From Paraburkholderia sp. IMGN_8 (GTDB lineage: Bacteria > Pseudomonadota > Gammaproteobacteria > Burkholderiales > Burkholderiaceae), in assembly GCF_038050405.1 (NCBI RefSeq), contig NZ_CP150900.1, positions 1,178,001 through 1,242,000 on the forward strand: DNA of 64,000 nucleotides, given 5' to 3'. A program made the translations under genes and the position numbers. Of this stretch, positions 36,641 through 44,986 are shown piece by piece (position 1 is the stretch's first letter; each line of letters begins with the position of its first letter). The notes below the pieces were generated by a model. That model made no database searches. It was given only the letters and a program-made list of their open reading frames with translations, and had not been told where the DNA came from.

Positions 36641-37915
36641 ATGAACGATCTCGCCTCGAATGTGCACGACGTCCGTGCCGAACGCCATGCTGCCCGCCGC
36701 GCGGCGCTTGCCTGCATGGTCACGCTGGCGGTGGCGCTCGGCATCGGACGCTTCGCGTTCACGCCGCTGCTGCCGCTGATGCTTCATGGCAGCGCCTTCG
36801 GGCAGCCGCAAATCGATATCCAGCACGGCGGCTGGCTCGCGTCGTTCAACTACGCGGGTTATTTCGTCGGCGCCGTCACCTGCGCGGCGCTGCGGGCCGA
36901 GCCGGCACGGATGGTTCGCGCCGGCCTCGTCGTCACGGTCCTGCTGACGCTGGCGATGGGTGTCACGAGCCAGTTCTGGATTTGGGCAGTGGTGCGTTTC
37001 GTCGCCGGCGCAATCAGCGCCTGGACCTTCGTATTCGCGTCGCAGTGGGGCCTGCGGCGGCTGGCCGAACTTGGCGCGCACGGGTGGGGTGGCGTGATTT
37101 ACACGGGCCCGGGCGGCGGCATCGTCGGCACGGGATTGCTGGTCAGCGTCGCCGGCGGTTATGGCGCGACGGTGGGTTGGATCGGCTTCGGGCTCATCGC
37201 GGCGGTGCTGTCGATCGTGGTTTGGCCGGTATTCGGCGCGGCGCCCGCCTCCACCGCACGAAGCGCGAGCCCCCGTGCGGCCTCGACTACCGCTGCTCAC
37301 GCGAACCAACACGCCGCGAGCCAAGGCATCCCACATCGCGCCGACGCCTTCTGGCTGGTCCTGCTCTACGGCGTGCCCGGCTTCGGCTACATCATTACCG
37401 CCACCTTCCTGCCGGTGATCGCGCGCCATGCGCTGCCGGGCTCGGCCTGGCCCGATCTGTTCTGGCCGATGTTCGGCGCGGCGCTCATCGTCGGCGCGCT
37501 GTTGGCGGCGTGGCTGCCGGTGCATTGGGACAATCGCACGCTGCTTGCCGGCTGCTATGTGCTGCAAGCCTTCGGCATTGCGCTGGGCATCGTCTGGCCG
37601 ACGGCGGGCGGCTTCTCGTTCGGCAGCGTTCTGATCGGTCTGCCGTTCACCGCGATCACCCTGTTCGCGATGCGCGAGGCGCGCCGTTTGCGCGGCGACG
37701 ATGCGGCAGGCCTGATGGGCTATGCGACCGCGGCGTATGGCGTCGGTCAGATCGTCGGCCCGCTGGTCGCCGCGCCGATCGCGGAACATACCGGATCGTT
37801 TTCGCCGGCACTGTGGCTGGCGGCGGGCGCGTTGCTGCTGGGCGCAGCCGGCCTGATCATCGTGGCCCGCATGCCGCGCGGCCGCGGCCGCATGCCCCAT
37901 TGCGACTGCAACTAA
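36641..37915 (+). CDS. MFS transporter, YbfB/YjiJ type
   Basis: A 424-residue, about 12-span membrane carrier. The N-terminal ACMVTLAVALGIGRFAFTPLLPLM is typical of the YbfB/YjiJ branch, followed by GWLASFNYAGYFVGAV; YTGPGGGIVGTGLLVSVAGGYG sits in helix 5; the central loop is Ala/Ser-rich (about residues 205-235). Direction and substrate are unknown. TTG 36629 is an alternative start. The divergent LysR gene suggests ligand-controlled expression. Confidence 0.87.
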   Translation: MNDLASNVHDVRAERHAARRAALACMVTLAVALGIGRFAFTPLLPLMLHGSAFGQPQIDIQHGGWLASFNYAGYFVGAVTCAALRAEPARMVRAGLVVTVLLTLAMGVTSQFWIWAVVRFVAGAISAWTFVFASQWGLRRLAELGAHGWGGVIYTGPGGGIVGTGLLVSVAGGYGATVGWIGFGLIAAVLSIVVWPVFGAAPASTARSASPRAASTTAAHANQHAASQGIPHRADAFWLVLLYGVPGFGYIITATFLPVIARHALPGSAWPDLFWPMFGAALIVGALLAAWLPVHWDNRTLLAGCYVLQAFGIALGIVWPTAGGFSFGSVLIGLPFTAITLFAMREARRLRGDDAAGLMGYATAAYGVGQIVGPLVAAPIAEHTGSFSPALWLAAGALLLGAAGLIIVARMPRGRGRMPHCDCN

Positions 37916-38248
37916 CGGCAATCCATTGAGGCGGCGCGGTACGACCGGACGTTGCGCGTGGAGCGCCGGAGGGTCCGATCGGCGCCCACCTTCTCACGGG
38001 ATGTTCCACGAGCGCTGTATCAGCGCTTCCATGTCCATCTTCAAGGCCCGCGCCCACGAGCGTGCCTCACGACCGTCCCCAGGAGCGTCCCCTCACCAGC
38101 GTTTCCCATGAGCATCCCCGCGACCCGCCAGCCTCTCCACATCCGCCCCCGCCAATCTCGCCAACCAAAAGCAAATAACCTCTTAGCGCACTAAAATGAC
38201 CGCTTTCCCGTCATCTCAGCGCGCCCGTCGCCGGACGCGTCGCCAGCC
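37916..38248. other. Gene-free stretch before the threonine aldolase remnant
   Basis: About 330 bases with no supported gene, terminator or RNA. Part of it may be debris of the lost 5' flank of the aldolase pseudogene that follows. Confidence 0.4.
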
Positions 38249-38654
38249 ATGCAACATTTTGCGTCCGACAACTACGCCGGCATCTGTCCGGAGGGGCTCG
38301 ATGTGCTGATCGCCGCCAACAACAGCGGCCTCGAAGTGCGTTTCATGCCGGCGCCCTGGCTCGGTCTGCTCGACGGCGACGTATGGTTGCGCAACGCGCG
38401 TCATGCGAACGCCATGGCGCAATTGCTGCAAAGGCGGTTGCAGGAAATTCCCGGCGTGAGCATCATGTTCCCGAGCGAATCGAACGCGGTGTTTGCGCAG
38501 CTGCCGGCGCAGGCGGCCAAGGCGATGCGCGCGCGGCTGGAAGTTCTACGAATCCATTGGCGCGGGCGGTTGCCGGTTGATGTGCGCATGGGACACGCAA
38601 CCGGATACCGTCGAGCGTTTTGCTGCAGAAGTGCGCGAACTGTGCACGGCTTGA
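38249..38654 (+). pseudogene. ltaE: Decayed low-specificity L-threonine aldolase
   Basis: The frame opens with the aldolase N-terminus (HFASDNYAGICPEGLDVLIAANNSG) and then jumps to its C-terminal part (DGDVWLRNARHANAMAQLLQRRLQEIPGVSIMFPSESNAVFAQLPAQAAKAM). Most of the PLP-binding core, including the catalytic lysine region, is deleted. A one-base loss after MRAR shifts the frame; in the other frame the natural ending resumes (GWKFYESIGAGGCRLMCAWD...VRELCTA) and stops at 38652-38654. At least two independent lesions make this a dead gene. Confidence 0.88.
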
Positions 38655-38726
38655 AAGCGCGCGCCGGGTACGGCGCGGCACGCAAAACATAATCAGACAC
38701 AAGACATACAAGACGTCCCTCTCGCC

Positions 38727-39257
38727 ATGACTCAATATCAATTTTGTCCACGCTGTGCCACGCCCCTGATCGAGCGCGCCGACGCCGAGCACGAAGGCGG
38801 CCGCGTGCGCCAGACCTGTCCCGATGCGGAATGCGGCTACGTCCACTGGAACAATCCGCTGCCGGTGGTGGCCGCGATCGTCGAGTACGAGGGCAAGATT
38901 CTGCTCGCGCGCAACGCCGCGTGGCCGGAAGGCATGTTCGCGCTGATTACCGGTTTTCTGGAGAACGGCGAGACGCCGGAAGAGGGCATCGCCCGCGAAG
39001 TGCTCGAAGAAACCTCGCTGCATACGGAGACGGTCGAGCTGATCGGCGTATACGAATTCATCCGCAAGAACGAGTTGATCATCGCGTATCACGTGAAGGC
39101 ATACGGGATGATCGCGTTGTCGCCGGAATTGCTCGAATACCGGCTGATCGAACCGGCCAAGCTGCGTCCGTGGCGCGCGGGCACCGGTCAGGCGCTCGGC
39201 GAATGGATGCGTCGGCGCGGCTTGCCGTTCGAGTTTGTCGAAAGGCCTGGGCAATAG
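38727..39257 (+). CDS. Zinc-ribbon NUDIX hydrolase (176 aa)
   Basis: The N-terminal zinc ribbon FCPRCATPL...RQTCPDAECGYVHWNNPLPV has four cysteines, then a Nudix domain with box GFLENGETPEEGIAREVLEETSL (near residue 76). This arrangement resembles NudC-type NADH pyrophosphatases but is shorter; the target nucleotide is unknown. It lies 23 bases before the iron alcohol dehydrogenase gene, probably in one transcript. Confidence 0.9.
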   Translation: MTQYQFCPRCATPLIERADAEHEGGRVRQTCPDAECGYVHWNNPLPVVAAIVEYEGKILLARNAAWPEGMFALITGFLENGETPEEGIAREVLEETSLHTETVELIGVYEFIRKNELIIAYHVKAYGMIALSPELLEYRLIEPAKLRPWRAGTGQALGEWMRRRGLPFEFVERPGQ

Positions 39258-39280
39258 GCTCGAACAAAGGAAGGGACAAC

Positions 39281-40429
39281 ATGGCCTACATCTACTATCT
39301 GACCCATATCCATCTTGGCTACGACGCGCTGTCGCAACTGCCGTCGGAATGCGCGCGAATCGGTATCAAGCGGCCGTTGCTGATTACCGACAAGGGCGTG
39401 GTTGCAGCCGGCATCGTCCAGCGCGCGCTCGATGCGTTGAAGTTCGGCGACGTGCCGGTGTTCGACGACACACCGTCGAATCCGACCGAAGCGATGGTGC
39501 TGGCGGCCGCCGTGCGGTATCGCGACGAAGGCTGTGACGGGTTGATCGCGGTGGGCGGCGGATCGTCGATCGATCTGGCCAAAGGTGTGGCGATCGCGGC
39601 CACACACCCAGGCGCGCTAACCCAGTACGCGACCATCGAAGGCGGCAGCCCGAAGATCACCGAGGCCGCCGCGCCGCTGATCGCCGTGCCCACCACCGCG
39701 GGCACCGGCAGCGAAGTCGCGCGCGGCGCGATCGTGATTCTGAACGACGGCCGCAAGCTCGGCTTCCACTCGTGGCATCTGCTGCCGAAATCGGCGTTGT
39801 GCGATCCGGCGCTCACGCTCGGGCTGCCGCCCGGTTTGACCGCCGCGACCGGCATGGACGCGGTCGCGCACTGCATCGAAACTTTCCTCGCGCTAGCCTT
39901 CAATCCGCCCGCGGACGGCATCGCGCTCGACGGCCTGGAGCGCGCGTGGGCCAACATCGAACGCGCGACGACGGACGGCAGCGATCGCGCAGCACGCCTG
40001 AACATGATGAGCGCGTCGATGCAAGGCGCGATGGCATTCCAGAAAGGCCTCGGCTGCGTGCATTCGCTGTCGCATCCGTTGGGCGGCCTGGTGATGAACG
40101 GGCGCACGTCGCTGCATCACGGCACGCTGAATGCGGTCGTGTTGCCGGCAGTACTGCGCTTTAACGAAACCGCCGACACCGTGGTCGCCGAAAAGCGCTA
40201 TGCACGGATGCGTCGCGTGATGGGTTTGCCGGAGAACGCGGATCTTGCGCAGGCGCTGTTCGACATGACCGCGCGGCTCGGTTTACCGACGGGGCTGAAG
40301 CAGATGGGCGTCGACGAAAGCGTGTTCGACAAAGTGATCCAGGGCGCGCTGGCCGATCACTGCCATCGCACGAATCCGCGCGAAGCGACAGCCGACGACT
40401 ACCGCCGCATGCTGACCGAGTCGCTTTAA
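39281..40429 (+). CDS. Iron-containing alcohol dehydrogenase
   Basis: A 382-residue group III alcohol dehydrogenase. Visible are the dinucleotide site GLIAVGGGSSIDLAKGVAIAATHPG, PTTAGTGSEVARGAIV, and the metal-binding residues in GMDAVAHCIETF, CVHSLSHPLGG and HHGTLNAVVLP. It may reduce aldehydes or oxidise alcohols with NAD(P). ATG 39281 begins MAYIYYLTHIHLGYDAL and has AAGGAAGG upstream. It is followed by a thioesterase gene and the liv genes on the same strand. Confidence 0.92.
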   Translation: MAYIYYLTHIHLGYDALSQLPSECARIGIKRPLLITDKGVVAAGIVQRALDALKFGDVPVFDDTPSNPTEAMVLAAAVRYRDEGCDGLIAVGGGSSIDLAKGVAIAATHPGALTQYATIEGGSPKITEAAAPLIAVPTTAGTGSEVARGAIVILNDGRKLGFHSWHLLPKSALCDPALTLGLPPGLTAATGMDAVAHCIETFLALAFNPPADGIALDGLERAWANIERATTDGSDRAARLNMMSASMQGAMAFQKGLGCVHSLSHPLGGLVMNGRTSLHHGTLNAVVLPAVLRFNETADTVVAEKRYARMRRVMGLPENADLAQALFDMTARLGLPTGLKQMGVDESVFDKVIQGALADHCHRTNPREATADDYRRMLTESL

Positions 40430-40477
40430 GGCACCCAGGCAGAACAACGACCGAGACAACGACCAAGACCCGTCACG

Positions 40478-40927
40478 ATGAATAAACCCGCACCGGCCGC
40501 GCGCGCGGCGTACCCGCACTTTCTGCCGATCACGACGCGCTGGATGGACAACGACGTCTACGGCCATGTGAACAACGTCGTCTATTACAGCTACTTCGAT
40601 ACGGTGGTGAACGAGTATCTGATCCGCGCCGGTGTGCTCGATTTCGAGCACGGCGCGACGATCGGCCTCGTGGTCGAGACGTATTGCAACTATTTCGCGC
40701 CGCTGGTGTTTCCCGACCGGGTCGACGCGGGCTTGCGGGTCGTGCGGCTCGGTACGTCGAGCGTACGTTACGAAGTGGGGCTGTTCAAGGAAGGCGAAGA
40801 TCAACCCGCCGCGCAAGGTCATTTCGTGCATGTTTATGTGGATCGCGCGACGCGTCGTCCGGTGACGCTGCCGGCGCAATTGCGCGCCGCGCTCGAACCG
40901 CTGACCGTGGCAACGGTGGCGGAATAG
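40478..40927 (+). CDS. Acyl-CoA thioesterase (hotdog fold)
   Basis: A 149-residue 4-hydroxybenzoyl-CoA thioesterase/YbgC-type hotdog protein. The catalytic motif is [27 protein letters not shown] near residues 19-45, with Asp before YGHVNN, followed by [16 protein letters not shown]. It should release CoA from a short or aromatic acyl-CoA. It stands five bases before livH, which suggests that the transported compound is metabolised as a CoA ester. Confidence 0.9.
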   Translation: MNKPAPAARAAYPHFLPITTRWMDNDVYGHVNNVVYYSYFDTVVNEYLIRAGVLDFEHGATIGLVVETYCNYFAPLVFPDRVDAGLRVVRLGTSSVRYEVGLFKEGEDQPAAQGHFVHVYVDRATRRPVTLPAQLRAALEPLTVATVAE

Positions 40928-40931
40928 GCGC

Positions 40932-41870
40932 GTGCAGTCGTTCGTCATCAATCTGCTGAACGGGGTCAGCTACGGGCTGCTGCTGTTCATGCTGTCGGCG
41001 GGCCTGACGCTGATTTTCAGCATGCTAGGCGTGCTGAATTTCGCGCACGCGAGCTTCTATATGCTCGGGGCGTACGTCGGGTTTTCGGTGGCGGCGCATG
41101 CGGGGTTCTGGCCGGCGCTGGTGATCGCGCCGCTGATCGTCGGTGTGATCGGCGCGGCGATGGAACGCTGGCTGTTGCGTCGCGTGCGTCCGCACGGTCA
41201 TCTTGCCGAGTTGCTGCTCACCTTCGGCGCGGCCTATCTGCTCGGCGAAACAGTCAAGCTCGGCTGGGGCTTGAGCGCACTCAGCGCGAGCGTACCGGCC
41301 GCACTCGAAGGTCCGTTGTTCACCGTCTACGGCGCGGCCTTTGCGCGCTATCGGGCGTTCATGATGGCCGTGTCGCTGGCGATGCTCGCGGTGCTCTACG
41401 CGGTGTTGCGCGTGTCGAAAGCCGGGTTGATCGTGCGCGCCGCGCTCACGCACGCGAGCGCCGTCGAGGCGCTCGGCCACAACGTGCCGCGCGTGTTCAC
41501 CGGCGTGTTCGCGGCAGGCACGGCGCTCGCCGCGTTGGCCGGCGTGATCGGCGCGCCGCTCTTCGTGATCGAACCGGCGATGGCGGAGTCGGTCGGGTCG
41601 ATCGTCTTCGTGGTAGTCGTGATCGGCGGGCTCGGCTCGTTGAGCGGGGCGCTCGCGGCTTCGCTGATCGTCGGCTGCGTGCAGACTTTTGCGGTGGCAA
41701 GCGATGTTTCGTTGGGCGACGTCATGTCGGCATTCGGAGCATCGCTGCCGTCCGCATGGGATGCGCTGACGCTCGCGCAACTCGCGCCGCTGATCCCTTA
41801 TCTGCTGCTGATCGCGATGCTGGCGCTGCGCCCGCGCGGACTCTTCGGCCGGCGTGACGACCATGCGTGA
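40932..41870 (+). CDS. livH: Branched-chain amino-acid type ABC permease LivH
   Basis: A 312-residue inner-membrane permease of the HAAT family. It has FVINLLNGVSYGLLLFMLSAGLTLIFSMLGVLNFAHASFYMLGAY at the N-terminus, typical of LivH. The start is GTG 40932. First of four overlapping transporter genes (livHMGF). No periplasmic binding protein is encoded here, so the substrate could be an amino acid, amide or aromatic acid. Confidence 0.92.
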   Translation: MQSFVINLLNGVSYGLLLFMLSAGLTLIFSMLGVLNFAHASFYMLGAYVGFSVAAHAGFWPALVIAPLIVGVIGAAMERWLLRRVRPHGHLAELLLTFGAAYLLGETVKLGWGLSALSASVPAALEGPLFTVYGAAFARYRAFMMAVSLAMLAVLYAVLRVSKAGLIVRAALTHASAVEALGHNVPRVFTGVFAAGTALAALAGVIGAPLFVIEPAMAESVGSIVFVVVVIGGLGSLSGALAASLIVGCVQTFAVASDVSLGDVMSAFGASLPSAWDALTLAQLAPLIPYLLLIAMLALRPRGLFGRRDDHA

Positions 41871-43149
41871 ACTACGCGAATCGGCCGAATCGCCCGTGAT
41901 TCCGTCTCGCTCGAGGTGGCGCCTGATCGCGCCGTGGCTCGCGCTCGTTGCCTTCCTCACGGTGCCGCCGCTTGTCTGGCCGCAAAGCTGGCTGCTCGCC
42001 TATCTCGCGCAGAGCGCGACGATGATCGTTTTCGCGCTTTCGTACAACTTGTTGCTCGGTGAAACAGGGCTGCTGTCGTTCGGCCACGCCGCCTATTCCG
42101 GGTTGGGCGCGCTCGTTGCCGCGCAAGTGTTCAACCGGATCGGCGTGCCGCTGGTGTTGCTGCCGCTGGTGGGCGGCATCGGCGGCGCGTTGTGCGGCGT
42201 GTTGTTCGGTTTCGTCTCGACGCGACGTGCGGGTACCGCGTTCGCGATGATCACGCTCGGCATCGGCGAACTCGTCGCGGCGGCCGCGTGGACATTGCCC
42301 GACTGGTTCGGCGGTGCGGCCGGCGTGCCGATCGATCGCGCGAGCGGGCCGATGCTGGGGCGCTGGAGTTTTGGCCCCGCGTCTCAGGCCTATGCGTTGA
42401 TCGCGCTGTGGTGCGTGCTGGCGACTGCCGCGATGTTCGCGCTATCGCGCACGCCGTTCATGCGGCTCGCCAACGCCGTGCGCGACAACCCGGCGCGCGC
42501 CGCGGCGATCGGCTGCTATCCGCGCCGCATCCGCTACGGCGTGGTGGTGTTGTCGGCATTTTTTGCGGGTATCGCGGGGACCTTGGGGTTGATCAATGTC
42601 GAACTGGTGTCGACCGAAAGCGTCGGCATGATGCGTTCGGGCGCGGTGCTGATCGCGACGGTGATCGGTGGAACGGCGGCGTTTTTCGGACCGGTGGCGG
42701 GCGCTATCGTCTTGACGTTTTTCAGCGTTGCGATGGCGAGCGTCACGCGGGCGTGGCTGTTCTATCTGGGGCTGTTCTTTATCGTGGTCGTCGTGGCTGC
42801 GCCCGATGGCCTCGCGGGCTTCGTGCAGCGGCACACCGCTCGCGTCGCCGACTACGGCTGGCGCGTGTGCAGCAAGGCTTATCTATGGGGCACAGCGTCT
42901 GCGCTGCTGTGGACGCTCGCCGTCGTGCTTGCTGTGCAGTGGGCGTACGCCGCGCAATTCGGCGCGGACGACGGCGCGGCTTTTAACGTAGTCGGCGTGC
43001 CGATGGCAACGGCCTCGTCGCATCTATGGCTGGGCATAGCGGTTTGCATCCTCGCGGTACTCGGCGTACTCGCGGCGCATTGCGCGGCGCGCGCGCGAGC
43101 ACGCCTTGTCGCGTTGCGCCGCGCGCCGATAACCGGGGACGCACGATGA
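41863..43149 (+). CDS. livM: Branched-chain amino-acid type ABC permease LivM with C-terminal extension
   Basis: A 428-residue permease. The normal LivM part (MIVFALSYNLLLGETGLLSFGHAAYSGLGA, MITLGIGELVAAAAWTLPDWFGGAAGV) ends with FIVVVVAAPDGLAGFVQRH near residue 325. A roughly 100-residue tail then follows with two more predicted membrane spans (TASALLWTLAVVLAVQWAYA and LWLGIAVCILAVLGVLAAHC). ATG 41863 overlaps the livH stop; GTG 41854 is an alternative. The stop overlaps the livG start (ATGA). Confidence 0.9.
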   Translation: MRELRESAESPVIPSRSRWRLIAPWLALVAFLTVPPLVWPQSWLLAYLAQSATMIVFALSYNLLLGETGLLSFGHAAYSGLGALVAAQVFNRIGVPLVLLPLVGGIGGALCGVLFGFVSTRRAGTAFAMITLGIGELVAAAAWTLPDWFGGAAGVPIDRASGPMLGRWSFGPASQAYALIALWCVLATAAMFALSRTPFMRLANAVRDNPARAAAIGCYPRRIRYGVVVLSAFFAGIAGTLGLINVELVSTESVGMMRSGAVLIATVIGGTAAFFGPVAGAIVLTFFSVAMASVTRAWLFYLGLFFIVVVVAAPDGLAGFVQRHTARVADYGWRVCSKAYLWGTASALLWTLAVVLAVQWAYAAQFGADDGAAFNVVGVPMATASSHLWLGIAVCILAVLGVLAAHCAARARARLVALRRAPITGDAR

Positions 43150-43898
43150 TCCCTGCCCTCGCGCTTTACGGCATCGAGAAACGCTTCGGCGCGACGCAGA
43201 TTCTGCGCGGCGTCGATCTCGCGATCGAGCCAGGCGAGCGTCACGCGCTGATCGGCCCGAACGGCGCCGGCAAGTCGACGCTCTTCAATCTGATCGCCGG
43301 CGGCGCGCGGCCGAACGCCGGGCGCATCGACATGTTCGGTGCGGAAATCACACGCCTGGCGCCGGCCGCGATCACGCGTCGTGGCCTCGCGCGCAGCTTC
43401 CAGACCACTAGCGTGTTCGCGCGGCTGAGTGTGTTCGACAGCTTGCGTTGTGCAGCGATGCTTGCCGAGCGCGATCGCACGCGCTGGTGGCAGCGCTTCG
43501 GCGGTTCACGCACGGTCGATGCGCGCGCCGAACAGGTGCTCGACGCAGTCGGGCTGAGCGCACGCCGGCACATCCAGGCCGGCACGCTCAGCTATGCGGA
43601 GCAGCGCGCGCTCGATCTCGGTCTTGCACTGGCGGGTGGCGCGCACACCTTGCTGCTCGACGAACCGACCGCCGGGATGAACCGCGCCGAGGCCGCGCGC
43701 GCGATCGAACTGATTCGCCAGACGACCGCCGGCCGCACATTACTGATGGTCGAGCACGACATGGACGCCGTGTTCGGTCTCGCCGACCGCATCTCTGTGC
43801 TGGTGCAAGGCCGCATCATCGCGACCGGCACGCCGTCGGCGATTCGCGCGGATGCGGCGGTGCGCGCCGCCTACCTCGGTGACGGTTTCGGCGCATGA
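43146..43898 (+). CDS. livG: Liv-type ABC transporter ATPase LivG
   Basis: A 250-residue ABC ATPase: Walker A LIGPNGAGKSTLFNL near residue 37, a degenerate signature LSYAEQRALDLGLAL and Walker B LLLDEPTAGMN. RRGLARSFQTTSVFARLSV is a LivG hallmark. The signature reads LSYAEQ instead of LSGGQ, as in many LivG proteins. It overlaps livM and livF by four bases on each side. Confidence 0.92.
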   Translation: MIPALALYGIEKRFGATQILRGVDLAIEPGERHALIGPNGAGKSTLFNLIAGGARPNAGRIDMFGAEITRLAPAAITRRGLARSFQTTSVFARLSVFDSLRCAAMLAERDRTRWWQRFGGSRTVDARAEQVLDAVGLSARRHIQAGTLSYAEQRALDLGLALAGGAHTLLLDEPTAGMNRAEAARAIELIRQTTAGRTLLMVEHDMDAVFGLADRISVLVQGRIIATGTPSAIRADAAVRAAYLGDGFGA

Positions 43899-44608
43899 CG
43901 GCCCTGCTCGACATTCAAGGACTGAACGCCTGGTATGGCGCGAGCCAGGCGTTGCATGGCGTCACGCTGCGGCTCGACGCGGGCGAAGTGCTCGCGCTGG
44001 TCGGGCGCAACGGTTCCGGTCGCTCGACGCTGGCGCGCGCCATCATGGGCCTCGTGCGTAGCGAGGGCGAGCTGCGCTTTGCCGGCCATTCGCTCGGCGG
44101 GCTGCGCACGTTCGAAATCGCCCGTCTGGGGCTCGGCTATGTGCCCGAGCATCGCGATGTGTTTCCGACGCTGAGCGTCCACGAGAATCTGCAACTCGGC
44201 GTCGCGCCGCGTGACCGAGGCCGCACGCCGCGTTTCGCCTTCGACGACGCCTACGAACTATTCCCTGTCTTACGCGAACGAAAACGCACGCGTGCCGGCG
44301 CATTGTCGGGCGGCGAGCAGCAGATGCTGACCTTGGCCCGAACGCTGCTCGGCGACCCTGATCTGCTGGTGATCGACGAACCCGGCGAGGGCCTCGCGAG
44401 CCAGGTGATGGGGCAGATCGCGCAGTGTCTGCGGATGCTGCGCGATCGCGGCGTGGCGATGCTGCTGATCGAACAGCGGCTTGTGATCGCGCAAGACATC
44501 GCCAGCCGTGTCGCGGTGATGGGGCATGGCGAGATCGTTTTCGATGGCGTACTCGCTTCGTTTCTGAAGCGGCCCGACGTGATGCAGGAATGGCTCGGCG
44601 TGGGTTAA
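43895..44608 (+). CDS. livF: Liv-type ABC transporter ATPase LivF
   Basis: A 237-residue ABC ATPase. Walker A is atypical: LVGRNGSGRSTLAR has Arg in place of the usual Lys (GxxGxGKS). The signature LSGGEQQMLTLARTLL and Walker B LLVIDEPGEGLAS (normally LLLDEPTEGLAP) are otherwise LivF-like. The Lys-to-Arg change in the P-loop could weaken ATP hydrolysis at this site. Last gene of the livHMGF set. Confidence 0.9.
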   Translation: MTALLDIQGLNAWYGASQALHGVTLRLDAGEVLALVGRNGSGRSTLARAIMGLVRSEGELRFAGHSLGGLRTFEIARLGLGYVPEHRDVFPTLSVHENLQLGVAPRDRGRTPRFAFDDAYELFPVLRERKRTRAGALSGGEQQMLTLARTLLGDPDLLVIDEPGEGLASQVMGQIAQCLRMLRDRGVAMLLIEQRLVIAQDIASRVAVMGHGEIVFDGVLASFLKRPDVMQEWLGVG

Positions 44609-44986
44609 CCGCTGAGCGGCGTGCCGTGATTTTATTGCGCCGCGGCATTCGAAATTGCGATCGATTTGCTCTCCTGCTGTGAGCTCGACGCGCAATGAGC
44701 CTCGGTCGGGGCGTCGATCACGCCAACCTTGCCGTTTGAATCCCATTTTCGGATAGGCCGCTCGCGCCCGATGCATGCGGCTTTGCGATGAAACGCTCGA
44801 ACGATTCAAACGCTTGATCGTTTGGTGAGCGTCCTCCAGAAATCTTGTCGGCAGCGCGCCGACAAAAAAAGACAATCAGGTCAAAGGCACGCAGCGGCGG
44901 CTCGGTGTTTAAAGCCGTCGTATGCGTGACGAACCATGCCGTGTCAGGTGCGCGAGAGACGCACCGCGGCTTCAGGAGGAGACGTC
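44609..44986. other. Intergenic region before the duplicated lipoprotein gene
   Basis: About 380 bases without a gene. It holds an inverted repeat TTGTCGGC / GCCGACAA at 44845-44865 followed by a run of A, the wrong polarity for a plus-strand terminator. No clear terminator for livF and no confident promoter are visible. Confidence 0.45.

Noticed and set aside
44845..44865. Hairpin followed by an A run before the duplicated lipoprotein gene as a terminator of livF
   Set aside because: The tail is A, not T, on the plus strand, and on the minus strand the T run precedes the hairpin.
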